Assembly (NCBI GenBank): GCA_028702895.1
Contig: JAQVNZ010000015.1
Location: 1-5,733 of the forward strand
Length of the DNA stretch: 5,733 nucleotides
DNA from: Candidatus Iainarchaeum sp.
GTDB lineage: Archaea > Iainarchaeota > Iainarchaeia > Iainarchaeales > JAAZKV01
Direction: 5' to 3'
The notes below the pieces were generated by a model. The model had not been told where the DNA came from, made no database searches, and saw only the letters and a list, made by a program, of their open reading frames with translations. Positions 1 through 5,733 of this stretch are shown here, piece after piece; the first letter of the stretch is position 1, and each line of letters opens with the position of its first letter. A program made the position numbers and the translations under genes.

Positions 1-1243
1 CACTAACTAATCCCGAAGAATATGATTCAGACACAATACTTTGAGCTTCAATTTTTCCAATTAATCCACCAACTGACGAAACACCATTAACATCACCTAA
101 GGAATATGATTTTTTAACGATTGCTTGATTTAAAGAACCAACCAACCCACCAATATTATATCTACCAAAAACATTACTTGAAGACTTAGATTCAGAAATT
201 ATCCCAGTACTAAATAAAGAACTCCCGATTAACCCACCAACATAATCATTTCCATTAACATATCCACTTGAATAACAATTTTGAACAGACCCTCTCACAT
301 GTCCAGCAAGTCCTCCAACGTCATCATAACCGGTTATATTTTGATCAATGATTAGAGTATTTTGAATAGTTCCTGCAGAATACCCAAATAATCCAACATA
401 ATTTCTAGAAGGTAGATAGATAAATAAATTTGAGATGTTTTTGTTATTTCCATTAAAATTCCCTTCAAAATAAGAATAATACCAATCATTTGAACTCCAG
501 TTACCCCATTTTCCAGCAATAGGTTCAAATCCACCATCCCATTCTTTTGTTGGTGTCGCATCGATATCTTTCATTAAAATATAATTTCCATCTAATTTGT
601 CGCGTATTTGATTTAAATCTTGTAATGAACAAATTTCTATTGGATTAGCATTAATATCAAAACAATTTAATTTTATTGGCACAATTGGTTCTTTTGCTGG
701 TTCTGGGTTTTTTTCACATTGGATTGTTGTTTTTTGAGTAATTGTTTTTTCTAAACCATATTTTGTTTTATAAGTTATTTGAAATTCACAAGTTCTCATT
801 TTTTGATTTGGCGCACATTCACAAGTGTTGTCTAATTTTATTAATTCATTGTTTCCAGATGGTATTGAACCATCATATTCATTAACTTTTGAATCAACAG
901 TTATTTTTGTTAAAGTAATAGTTTCTCCAGTATTATTTCTAAAATTAAGTAAACCTGTTTCATTAGTAGTGTTTGTAATTCCTTCAACAATACTTATTCC
1001 CCCAGTTCCAAGTTGTCCTTTTAACTGATTATTTGTTTGAGTAATTTGTTGCGAATCAAAAAGATTTGTTGCTAACCCAGCAACAACTAAACCAATCACA
1101 ATAACAATTGCAATAACAATAAGATATTCCACAGTACCCTGCGCACTATTATTTTGATGAAACTTTTTTGAAAAGTTTCCTATAGTGCCTTGTGCACTAT
1201 TATTTTGATGAAATTTTTTTGAAAACAAAATATTTTTTTCCAT
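1..1243 (-). CDS. Class III signal peptide (pilin-like) surface protein with GLUG repeats, 3' end outside window
   Basis: An open frame starts at ATG 1241-1243 and runs 414 codons off the left edge with no stop, so the C-terminus is missing. No other in-frame start lies near the N-terminus. Residues 1-34 are a basic, Asn/Gln-containing leader. Residues 33-40 read SAQGTVEY, followed by a hydrophobic helix to about residue 56; this is the archaeal class III/type IV pilin signal, with predicted cleavage A34|Q35 and Glu39 at +5. Residues 57-180 form a Thr/Asn-rich stalk with C141, C143 and C152 (possible disulfides) and a Pro/Glu linker (NPEPAKEP). Residues from about 190 contain the usual pre-GLUG segment (ICSLQDL..., YILMKDID, GFEPIAG, FEGNFNGNNKNISNL), then five GLUG units from residue 282. 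By family knowledge, such proteins are exported, processed by a prepilin peptidase and act on the cell surface, often in adhesion; the exact role is inference. No Shine-Dalgarno is visible. It lies 34 bp downstream of the giant anchored protein gene and is probably co-transcribed with it. Confidence 0.93.
   Translation of the reverse strand, partial: MEKNILFSKKFHQNNSAQGTIGNFSKKFHQNNSAQGTVEYLIVIAIVIVIGLVVAGLATNLFDSQQITQTNNQLKGQLGTGGISIVEGITNTTNETGLLNFRNNTGETITLTKITVDSKVNEYDGSIPSGNNELIKLDNTCECAPNQKMRTCEFQITYKTKYGLEKTITQKTTIQCEKNPEPAKEPIVPIKLNCFDINANPIEICSLQDLNQIRDKLDGNYILMKDIDATPTKEWDGGFEPIAGKWGNWSSNDWYYSYFEGNFNGNNKNISNLFIYLPSRNYVGLFGYSAGTIQNTLIIDQNITGYDDVGGLAGHVRGSVQNCYSSGYVNGNDYVGGLIGSSLFSTGIISESKSSSNVFGRYNIGGLVGSLNQAIVKKSYSLGDVNGVSSVGGLIGKIEAQSIVSESYSSGLVS
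2..400 (-). repeat. Five GLUG repeat units in the pilin-like protein
   Basis: Residues 282-414 hold five tandem units of about 25-30 residues, beginning YVGLFG (282), DVGGLAG (308), YVGGLIG (334), NIGGLVG (363) and SVGGLIG (390). Most units continue with a beta-strand and a YSxG-type turn (NCYSSGYVNG, KSYSLGDVNG, SESYSSG). This matches the GLUG motif family, which builds beta-helical or beta-solenoid surface domains in bacterial IgA-protease-like and archaeal exported proteins. The array is cut by the window edge, so the total number of units is unknown. The units are diverged at DNA level. Confidence 0.9.
1076..1144 (-). other. Class III (prepilin-type) signal: cleavage site and hydrophobic helix
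   Basis: Residues 34-56 of the pilin-like protein: A34, then Q35-G36-T37-V38-E39-Y40, then an Ile/Val/Leu-rich helix ending at VVAG. An Ala or Gly before Gln at +1, Glu at +5 and a hydrophobic helix are the hallmarks of archaeal class III signal peptides cut by an FlaK/EppA-type prepilin peptidase. The helix would remain on the mature protein as a membrane or filament-core anchor. Cleavage at A34|Q35 is a prediction from the motif. Confidence 0.88.
1124..1225 (-). repeat. 51-bp (17-codon) tandem duplication of the leader and processing site
   Basis: Residues 7-23 (1175-1225) and 24-40 (1124-1174) are two copies of one unit. The first 14 residues, FSKKFHQNNSAQGT, are identical in both. At DNA level these 42 bases differ at four positions, all synonymous third bases (AAA/AAG, GCA/GCG, CAA/CAG, GGC/GGT). 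The last three codons have diverged (IGN against VEY), so the upstream copy has Gly (GGA) where the functional copy has the +5 Glu (GAA), and it has no hydrophobic helix after it. Confidence 0.95.
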
Positions 1244-1253
1244 ATTAACAACT

Positions 1254-1272
1254 TAATTAATCATATTAATTA
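1254..1272. repeat. Short AT-only inverted repeat in the intergenic gap
   Basis: Arms TAATTAAT (1254-1261) and ATTAATTA (1265-1272) are perfect reverse complements around a CAT spacer. The repeat fills much of the 34-bp gap between the stop of the anchored giant protein and the start of the pilin-like gene. As an RNA hairpin it would be weak because it holds only A-U pairs; as DNA it could be a dyad protein site. In sequence this AT-rich it may be chance. No T-run follows it, so I do not call a terminator. Confidence 0.35.
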
Positions 1273-1277
1273 CTGAA

Positions 1278-4200
1278 TTATTTTTTCTTTTTCTTAACTC
1301 TAACTTCTTGTGTTAACATAAAAGATATTACCAAAAATAATCCAATAAATAATACTAATCCAGGAATTGTTTGTGGAGTTAAAGGCATATTAAATCCTGA
1401 TCCGCCTGGTTGGCCAATATTAAATGTCATTGGATTACCAGCTGTTCCTGTAACATTTCCTTCTTTGTCTACTCCAAAGTATGCACCTTGATCTTTGAAA
1501 GCTTGGTTTAATGGTATTTGCATTCCGTTTTCAGGATACCATTGTCCCGTATTAGGATCAAACCAAAATGAACCATTTGGCCCTTGTGCGGTTCTTAGTG
1601 TTTCTGGCGGACCATTATTATATTGTATTTTTGGTATACCATTATCAGCACTAAAATCTAGAGTGTGTGATCTACCATCATCTGTTTTAAAAGATAATTT
1701 TCCTTCTCCATCTTGTGTTATTCCACCAACTATTTTTGAATCAGTTAAAATTTTTCCAGTTTCTTTATCTGTTACTCTAAAATAATTTTGGCATTCACCA
1801 GTCTCATCTCGTTTAGCATAGAATTCAAATATTTTTCCATCAGTAGTAAATTGTGTGAATGGCCCTAAGTGTTTCATTGATGTATTAAAATTTTCTACTT
1901 TTCTTAATCCGAGTTCGTCGTTTGGATAACCTTGTGCTTCTAAATCTATTGCTGGTTGTTCACAATCACTTTCTGGATCTTTTATTGAAGTTAATTTGGC
2001 TTTTAATCCTGACACGTCTTTTGATGATAATACCGCATCTTTGTGTTGTCGTAACCAAATAACAATTTCATTAGTTTCTGGGTTTAATACTATTGATCCA
2101 TGTTCAAATGCCATTCCAATAAATTTTCCAGCAGGAACTATTTGATTAACATCTTTTTCTAATCTTGAATCCCAATACCCATCTATAATAAATCTTGAAT
2201 TTAATGAACCATAAACTGGTACAGGCCCTTCTAATTGTATTTTTCTATCTTTAACAAAAACATTACCATATAATTCTGTATTAATCGCTTTTAAATCTCC
2301 AAATACTTGTGTTAACTCATCACCATTATAAGTTATTCCAGATTGTTTTTTTATGGCCTCTTGTACGCAAGATTTAATCATTTCATTTCGTATTCTTATT
2401 TCACCTAGAACATTTAATTCAAATACTGTTTCGCTTGTGCCTGGCATTGATGCGGTTGAAACTGTTTTTGGAACTACTTCTGCGGGAATCCTATTATCTT
2501 GTGTTATTAAACCAACTATTTCTTTTTTATTCTCAATTACTTTTTTACCATTTATTAATAAATCTCCATTATCATAATCTTTTGTAACACTCATATTACC
2601 ATCTTTTGTTACTGAAACGCCTTCAAGTTTTAGTGCAGTTGGTAATAGCGTATCTTTAAACCAAATATAAAATATTTCTTTTCCACGAACACTACCACTT
2701 GTAGGAGGTAATAATTCTATACTAGCCTGTAAAATATTAGCATTTTTTGCTTGGTTTGAAAAATTATCAAATTCTTCTTTCATTTTTCCAATTGATTCCG
2801 AAATAGGATTTTCTTGAGAAGTAATATCCTCTACTTTTTTTGTTAAATCCGATATAGCACTATTAACAGTGTCATTTGAAAGAGATTCTTTTGATTGGCC
2901 CTTAACTTGTATAGCGCTTGGTGGAGAATAAAAGTGAATATAATATCCTTCTTTATCATCCACACAATCTTGTAATTTTGGAGTAATCATTATTTGTTGT
3001 ATTCCCGACATTAACAGTCCAAATCCAGGGTTAATTGCATAAGCCAGTGATTCTGTTCCAGCAACAACAAACCCGGCAAAATCTTGAGACCAACCTAAAT
3101 TTGTTTCTTTTAATACTTGTTCGCAAGTAGTCCCATCTCTTCTTGCTTCTGATAAATTTATTTCTTGTCCAGGAATATCTCCTGTTGAACCCTTAATATT
3201 AGAACCGCGAGTATAAGCAATTAAAGTTGAACCTTCTTTTGCAGCAGTATCAGAATCGGTTGCTTCTACAATAAAAGATTTTAAATTAACTGGCGCATAA
3301 ATATCAAAACTTAGAATATCCTGCGAATATTTTATTCCAACAGTACAACCAGAACAATTTTCATTATGAGAATAAAACGCAATATTTTTTACTTCATCTC
3401 GCATTATGCCACTTAAACCTCCTTCACCACTAGCAGCTCTTAAATATTCTCCAATACTTGGCGCAACTGCATCAATAGCTTCTTTTACAACAAGATTTGG
3501 CAAGAATATTGCACTATTAATTACTTTTGATAATAATTCTCCTTGATCAGAACCTTCATTAGCATAAAAATCTGTGAAAGAATTTTTATAAACTTCATCT
3601 AATCCTTGTGAAATAACCATTGTAGTCCAAGAATCAGGTAACATGAATGCCGAGAATTTTTCACTACCAAAACCTCTTTTTGCTTGCCAAAGAACAGCTG
3701 GGCCTAATGCAGCTTTATAAAAAGCACTTGAATTTGTTTTTAGAGTAAAATAATCTTGTATTAATTTATTCTCATTAACCATTCTTGCATCAAGCGGTCC
3801 CAACGCAGTTCTTGCAACAAAATCAGCATTTTGTCTTAAACCCGTTGACAAATCATTATAATTAGTTAAAGCAGTTTTTGGTCTACCAACAATTCTACCA
3901 TTCGTTATTATATTAGCAAATTCTTCTGGCATTAAATCTCTAACAAACGCATACTCTGAAGAATAAATATCAACTGTCCCAAGTATTCCTGGAGAATCTT
4001 TTATGAAATTAATTGTTGAAGCATTCAAAGGCATTTGACCAGAACCCGGAACGTTTACAGTATAAAGAGAATCTCCTAATTTTGCCAAATATGATTGTAA
4101 ATCGTTAACACTTGCACCAGAAACTTCTAATTTAGATGGTTGTGGTTTAAAAAGTTTTAATCCTTTATGACCAGTTGCACCAATAGCACCACCTACTTCA

Positions 4201-4763
4201 AATTCAAAATTAGTACTTGCTGTTGCCCTAGCATAATCATCCCAATGACCATTTTTTGCAAATGGATCTAATATTCCTTTAGTAAAATTAAACGTTTGAC
4301 CTGATGTAATATCAACAAATCCTTCAGCTGGTGCAAAACCAACTTTCTTAACAGCATAACCTTGTAAACCAGTTAATTCTGGATTTTTTTTAATCCATGC
4401 TGGAAAATCTAAAAATGTTACATCATCCCAATCTTTTACTTGACTAGCAACTTTTCTTGCATAAGCAACTAAATCATCAGCTGATTTTGCTGAAGCATCA
4501 AATGCTTTTTCCGCAGCCTTCATTTGAGCAGCACTCAAACTAGAATAAGCTTTAATATCTTGTAATGCTTTAAAAAAATCTTTTTTTTGATCAGCATTCA
4601 ATTTATTTAAGGGACTATCCGGACCTAATAAAGCATCAACATAACCACCAGCACCTGATGAAAAAGCTTTATCGCCAACAGTAAACTCTGTAAAAATATC
4701 TCCAAAACCATTCTTTTTTATTAATTGTTGATAATCATCAACTCTTCTTTTACCAAGCAACAC
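1278..4763 (-). CDS. Giant membrane-anchored surface protein of unknown family (C-terminal 1161 residues)
   Basis: The first possible start after the in-frame TAG is GTG at 4761-4763; the stop is TAA at 1278-1280. I do not recognise the family. Residues 1-110 are Ala/Lys-rich and helical. C470 and C473 form a CSGC motif, and further single Cys are scattered downstream, fitting disulfides outside the cell. A Gly/Ala-rich, mildly hydrophobic stretch lies near 558-593 and a coiled-coil-like Glu/Lys segment near 625-673. The last third is beta-rich with many N-x-S/T sequons. Residues 1133-1151 form one transmembrane helix, followed by a tail ending in five Lys, giving an outside-facing body with a cytoplasmic tail. 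That topology needs an N-terminal signal peptide, which is absent here. The GTG has no Shine-Dalgarno, and the frame is open for 23 codons above it back to the TAG. I infer that this is the 3' part of one larger gene with the 4833-5525 segment. Confidence 0.85.
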   Translation of the reverse strand: MLLGKRRVDDYQQLIKKNGFGDIFTEFTVGDKAFSSGAGGYVDALLGPDSPLNKLNADQKKDFFKALQDIKAYSSLSAAQMKAAEKAFDASAKSADDLVAYARKVASQVKDWDDVTFLDFPAWIKKNPELTGLQGYAVKKVGFAPAEGFVDITSGQTFNFTKGILDPFAKNGHWDDYARATASTNFEFEVGGAIGATGHKGLKLFKPQPSKLEVSGASVNDLQSYLAKLGDSLYTVNVPGSGQMPLNASTINFIKDSPGILGTVDIYSSEYAFVRDLMPEEFANIITNGRIVGRPKTALTNYNDLSTGLRQNADFVARTALGPLDARMVNENKLIQDYFTLKTNSSAFYKAALGPAVLWQAKRGFGSEKFSAFMLPDSWTTMVISQGLDEVYKNSFTDFYANEGSDQGELLSKVINSAIFLPNLVVKEAIDAVAPSIGEYLRAASGEGGLSGIMRDEVKNIAFYSHNENCSGCTVGIKYSQDILSFDIYAPVNLKSFIVEATDSDTAAKEGSTLIAYTRGSNIKGSTGDIPGQEINLSEARRDGTTCEQVLKETNLGWSQDFAGFVVAGTESLAYAINPGFGLLMSGIQQIMITPKLQDCVDDKEGYYIHFYSPPSAIQVKGQSKESLSNDTVNSAISDLTKKVEDITSQENPISESIGKMKEEFDNFSNQAKNANILQASIELLPPTSGSVRGKEIFYIWFKDTLLPTALKLEGVSVTKDGNMSVTKDYDNGDLLINGKKVIENKKEIVGLITQDNRIPAEVVPKTVSTASMPGTSETVFELNVLGEIRIRNEMIKSCVQEAIKKQSGITYNGDELTQVFGDLKAINTELYGNVFVKDRKIQLEGPVPVYGSLNSRFIIDGYWDSRLEKDVNQIVPAGKFIGMAFEHGSIVLNPETNEIVIWLRQHKDAVLSSKDVSGLKAKLTSIKDPESDCEQPAIDLEAQGYPNDELGLRKVENFNTSMKHLGPFTQFTTDGKIFEFYAKRDETGECQNYFRVTDKETGKILTDSKIVGGITQDGEGKLSFKTDDGRSHTLDFSADNGIPKIQYNNGPPETLRTAQGPNGSFWFDPNTGQWYPENGMQIPLNQAFKDQGAYFGVDKEGNVTGTAGNPMTFNIGQPGGSGFNMPLTPQTIPGLVLFIGLFLVISFMLTQEVRVKKKKK
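1281..1367 (-). other. C-terminal transmembrane anchor with Lys tail
   Basis: The last 29 residues are a hydrophobic helix beginning IPGLVLFIGLFLV, then TQEVRV and KKKKK, preceded by a Gly/Pro/Asn-rich linker. The order linker, helix, basic cluster is like a C-terminal surface anchor and resembles in outline archaeosortase-type CTERM signals, but no canonical PGF or similar motif is present, so plain membrane anchoring is the safer reading. Confidence 0.85.
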
Positions 4764-4832
4764 AGACGGAACATCATTAAACGCATCAGTTGTTTTTCTA
4801 AACCTATCATTAAGCCAAGTAACAACCTTATT

Positions 4833-4835
4833 CTA
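4833..4835 (-). other. In-frame amber (TAG) codon inside one continuous reading frame
   Basis: Codons before it read GPGGGA; codons after it read NKVVTWLNDRFRK and continue in the same frame for 1184 codons to the TAA at 1278. No ATG, GTG or TTG occurs in the first 23 codons after the TAG. The 69 bases up to GTG 4763 look like normal coding (helical, charged). Possible readings are a recent nonsense mutation, a base error in the assembly, or amber readthrough (for example pyrrolysine or suppressor tRNA). The sequence here cannot decide between them. Confidence 0.8.
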
Positions 4836-5525
4836 AGCTCCTCCACCAGGACCAATCGTATTTAAATTCAACCATTTACTAGCAGAGTTTAATAACATTG
4901 GACCAAAATTAGTTACAACTAAATCTGTTGAAAACCATTGATTAAATAATTTATCAAACGCAGAGTAAGAAGAAATTACACATTCAGAATTATTACAATT
5001 AGTCGCATTTTTTGCAATATAATTTGTTGTTCTAAAAGAATTTTGAATTTGATCAGTTGGTTCTAATTGAACCATTTTTACGATAGAATCATTAATATCA
5101 GCAACCTGATTTTGCATTGCCTCATATTCTTCTTTTGATAAATTTGTCACACCTTTTTTAACAAAATCCTCAAATTTCTCAGAAGTACTAACAAGCATAT
5201 TAGCAACACCTTTACCTGAAGTCCTATATGCTAAACCATTACCATAAACTCTACAATTTTCTTGAGCAGTATCAACACACCGACCAACTCGTAGCGTATC
5301 TTCAAAAACAACACCTAATCCAAAAGGACCATCAATAGTTCTACCAGCAAGAAAACTAAATCTATCCGAAGTAGCTGCTCTTGAAGGAGCATCTTGTGCT
5401 ACTGCTGTTTTACCATCATTATCCTCGCCAATTAATTTTAAATCATTTAAATCTACACCCGTAGCTTTATCGTTTTTATCATCACTAATTTGAGACCCCC
5501 TGAAATTTTCTTTAGTAAGATTCAT
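4833..5525 (-). CDS. Surface protein segment of unknown family, probable upstream part of the giant gene (230 residues)
   Basis: ATG 5523-5525 to TAG 4833-4835. I do not recognise the family. It has no signal peptide and no transmembrane helix. The segment is acidic to neutral and has four Cys in two pairs (C83/C91 and C177/C182), a Gly-rich core (FLAGRTIDGPFGLGVV), sequons such as NLS, NDS, NAT and NNS, and a Gly end (GPGGGA). These features suit an extracellular domain. ATG 5523-5525 is only the first formal start: there is no Shine-Dalgarno, and the frame upstream reads a coherent helix (LTPAESKAI, joining MNLTKENF) plus a low-complexity linker up to 5714. The same frame resumes directly after the TAG, so I infer an internal fragment of one giant protein. 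If it is a true separate protein, it would be a 230-residue domain without an export signal, which is less likely. Confidence 0.7.
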   Translation of the reverse strand: MNLTKENFRGSQISDDKNDKATGVDLNDLKLIGEDNDGKTAVAQDAPSRAATSDRFSFLAGRTIDGPFGLGVVFEDTLRVGRCVDTAQENCRVYGNGLAYRTSGKGVANMLVSTSEKFEDFVKKGVTNLSKEEYEAMQNQVADINDSIVKMVQLEPTDQIQNSFRTTNYIAKNATNCNNSECVISSYSAFDKLFNQWFSTDLVVTNFGPMLLNSASKWLNLNTIGPGGGA

Positions 5526-5714
5526 AATAGCTTTTGATTCTGCTGGAGTTAAAGCTGAAACGTCACATTTGAATTCTTGAGTAGGAACATTTAATTGCGA
5601 AGTAGAATTTGTGTTTAAAGAAGGTGAAATAGTATTAATATTACTTTGAGAAGAATTAGTATTTATATTACTTTGAGAAGAGGAACTAGTATTTTCTGTA
5701 GTATTATTAAAAGA
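5526..5714 (-). other. In-frame Ser/Asn/Thr-rich upstream extension without a start codon
   Basis: These 63 codons are open in the frame of the 4833-5525 segment and contain no ATG, GTG or TTG. They encode a Ser/Asn/Thr/Gln-rich linker (SFNNTTENTSSSSQSN...), then a Cys-containing segment (EFKCDVSALTPAES) that runs into the Met at 5525. Such low-complexity linkers are typical of exported archaeal proteins. The real start therefore probably lies beyond the window, and the TAA at 5715-5717 must be a mutation, a base error or a sign of a frame change. Confidence 0.65.
5628..5681 (-). repeat. 27-bp tandem repeat, two copies, encoding SSQSNINT(N/I)
   Basis: Copy one (5655-5681) encodes SSQSNINTN and copy two (5628-5654) SSQSNINTI. 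The two differ at 2 of 27 bases. The period is a multiple of three, so the frame is kept. It lies inside the Ser/Asn/Thr linker and probably expands or contracts by slippage. Each unit adds Asn and Ser/Thr, hence possible glycosylation sites. Confidence 0.92.
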
Positions 5715-5717
5715 TTA
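5715..5717 (-). other. In-frame ochre (TAA) codon at the 5' edge of the open frame
   Basis: This TAA closes the frame just upstream of the Ser/Asn/Thr linker. A run of four identical bases (5709-5712) lies next to it. One base more in that run would join a Gln/Asn-rich frame (LQNQFNLF) to the linker, and one base fewer would join FSKINLIF to it. Only about five codons remain upstream in the window, so the true upstream frame cannot be settled. Confidence 0.5.
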
Positions 5718-5733
5718 AATTGATTTTGGAGAA

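Noticed and set aside
470..473. CSGC motif (residues C470 and C473, near 3345-3356) as a thioredoxin-like or zinc site
   Set aside because: These numbers are residue positions. One CxxC pair without a second pair or thioredoxin-like context is not enough; a disulfide in an exported protein is as likely.
352..1028. Small open frames at 352-561 (minus) and 825-1028 (plus)
   Set aside because: Both lie wholly inside the well-supported pilin-like gene in other frames, with no ribosome-binding site and no recognisable product.
1133..1225. Leader duplication read as an attachment site or mobile-element end
   Set aside because: It is a direct, in-frame, codon-periodic repeat with silent differences inside one gene and shows no integrase or target-site features.
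1276..1290. A/T-rich tract that could be a TATA box for the pilin-like gene
   Set aside because: It is the Lys codon run and stop of the preceding gene; an AT-rich background gives no way to tell a real box from chance.
1495..2577. Plus-strand open frames at 1495-1785 and 2353-2577
   Set aside because: They are antisense shadows of the giant protein gene; their products have no plausible domain or start signal.
4761..4763. GTG as a genuine start of an independent 1161-residue protein
   Set aside because: There is no Shine-Dalgarno, no signal peptide despite a C-terminal anchor, and the frame is open and coding-like upstream to the TAG; it is kept only as a formal start.

Overview
The window is AT-rich and all coding lies on the minus strand. 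I read it as part of a surface-protein locus from an archaeon, most likely an uncultivated DPANN-type lineage (Woesearchaeota/Pacearchaeota-like). The grounds are a class III (archaeal pilin-type) signal sequence of the form A|QGTVEYL plus a hydrophobic stretch, GLUG repeats, very large Asn/Ser/Thr-rich exported proteins with a C-terminal membrane anchor, and poor Shine-Dalgarno signals. The lineage is inference; there is no rRNA or housekeeping marker here.

Layout in the direction of transcription (high to low coordinates). (1) 5526-5714 is an in-frame Ser/Asn/Thr-rich stretch with a 27-bp tandem repeat and no usable start codon; it is bounded upstream by an in-frame TAA at 5715-5717. (2) 4833-5525 encodes 230 residues in the same frame, ending at a TAG (4833-4835). 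(3) After that TAG the same frame stays open without interruption for 1184 codons (4832 to 1281; first GTG at 4763) and ends in TAA at 1278-1280, with a C-terminal transmembrane segment and a Lys tail. Parts 1-3 look like one giant surface protein of more than 1470 residues broken by a single in-frame amber codon and by a second disruption (or frame change) near the window edge. (4) After a 34-bp gap, 1243 to 1 encodes a pilin-like, class III signal peptide protein with a stalk-like linker and at least five GLUG repeats, running off the left edge. Its N-terminus carries a 17-codon tandem duplication of the processing-site region.

The two proteins are probably co-transcribed. One is anchored by its C-terminus; the other should enter the archaeal type IV pilin/prepilin peptidase route and stay in the membrane, or in a filament, through its N-terminal hydrophobic helix. 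A role in the cell envelope or in adhesion is inference. I saw no tRNA, rRNA, CRISPR array, insertion sequence or clear terminator. No stretch longer than about 210 bases lacks coding.
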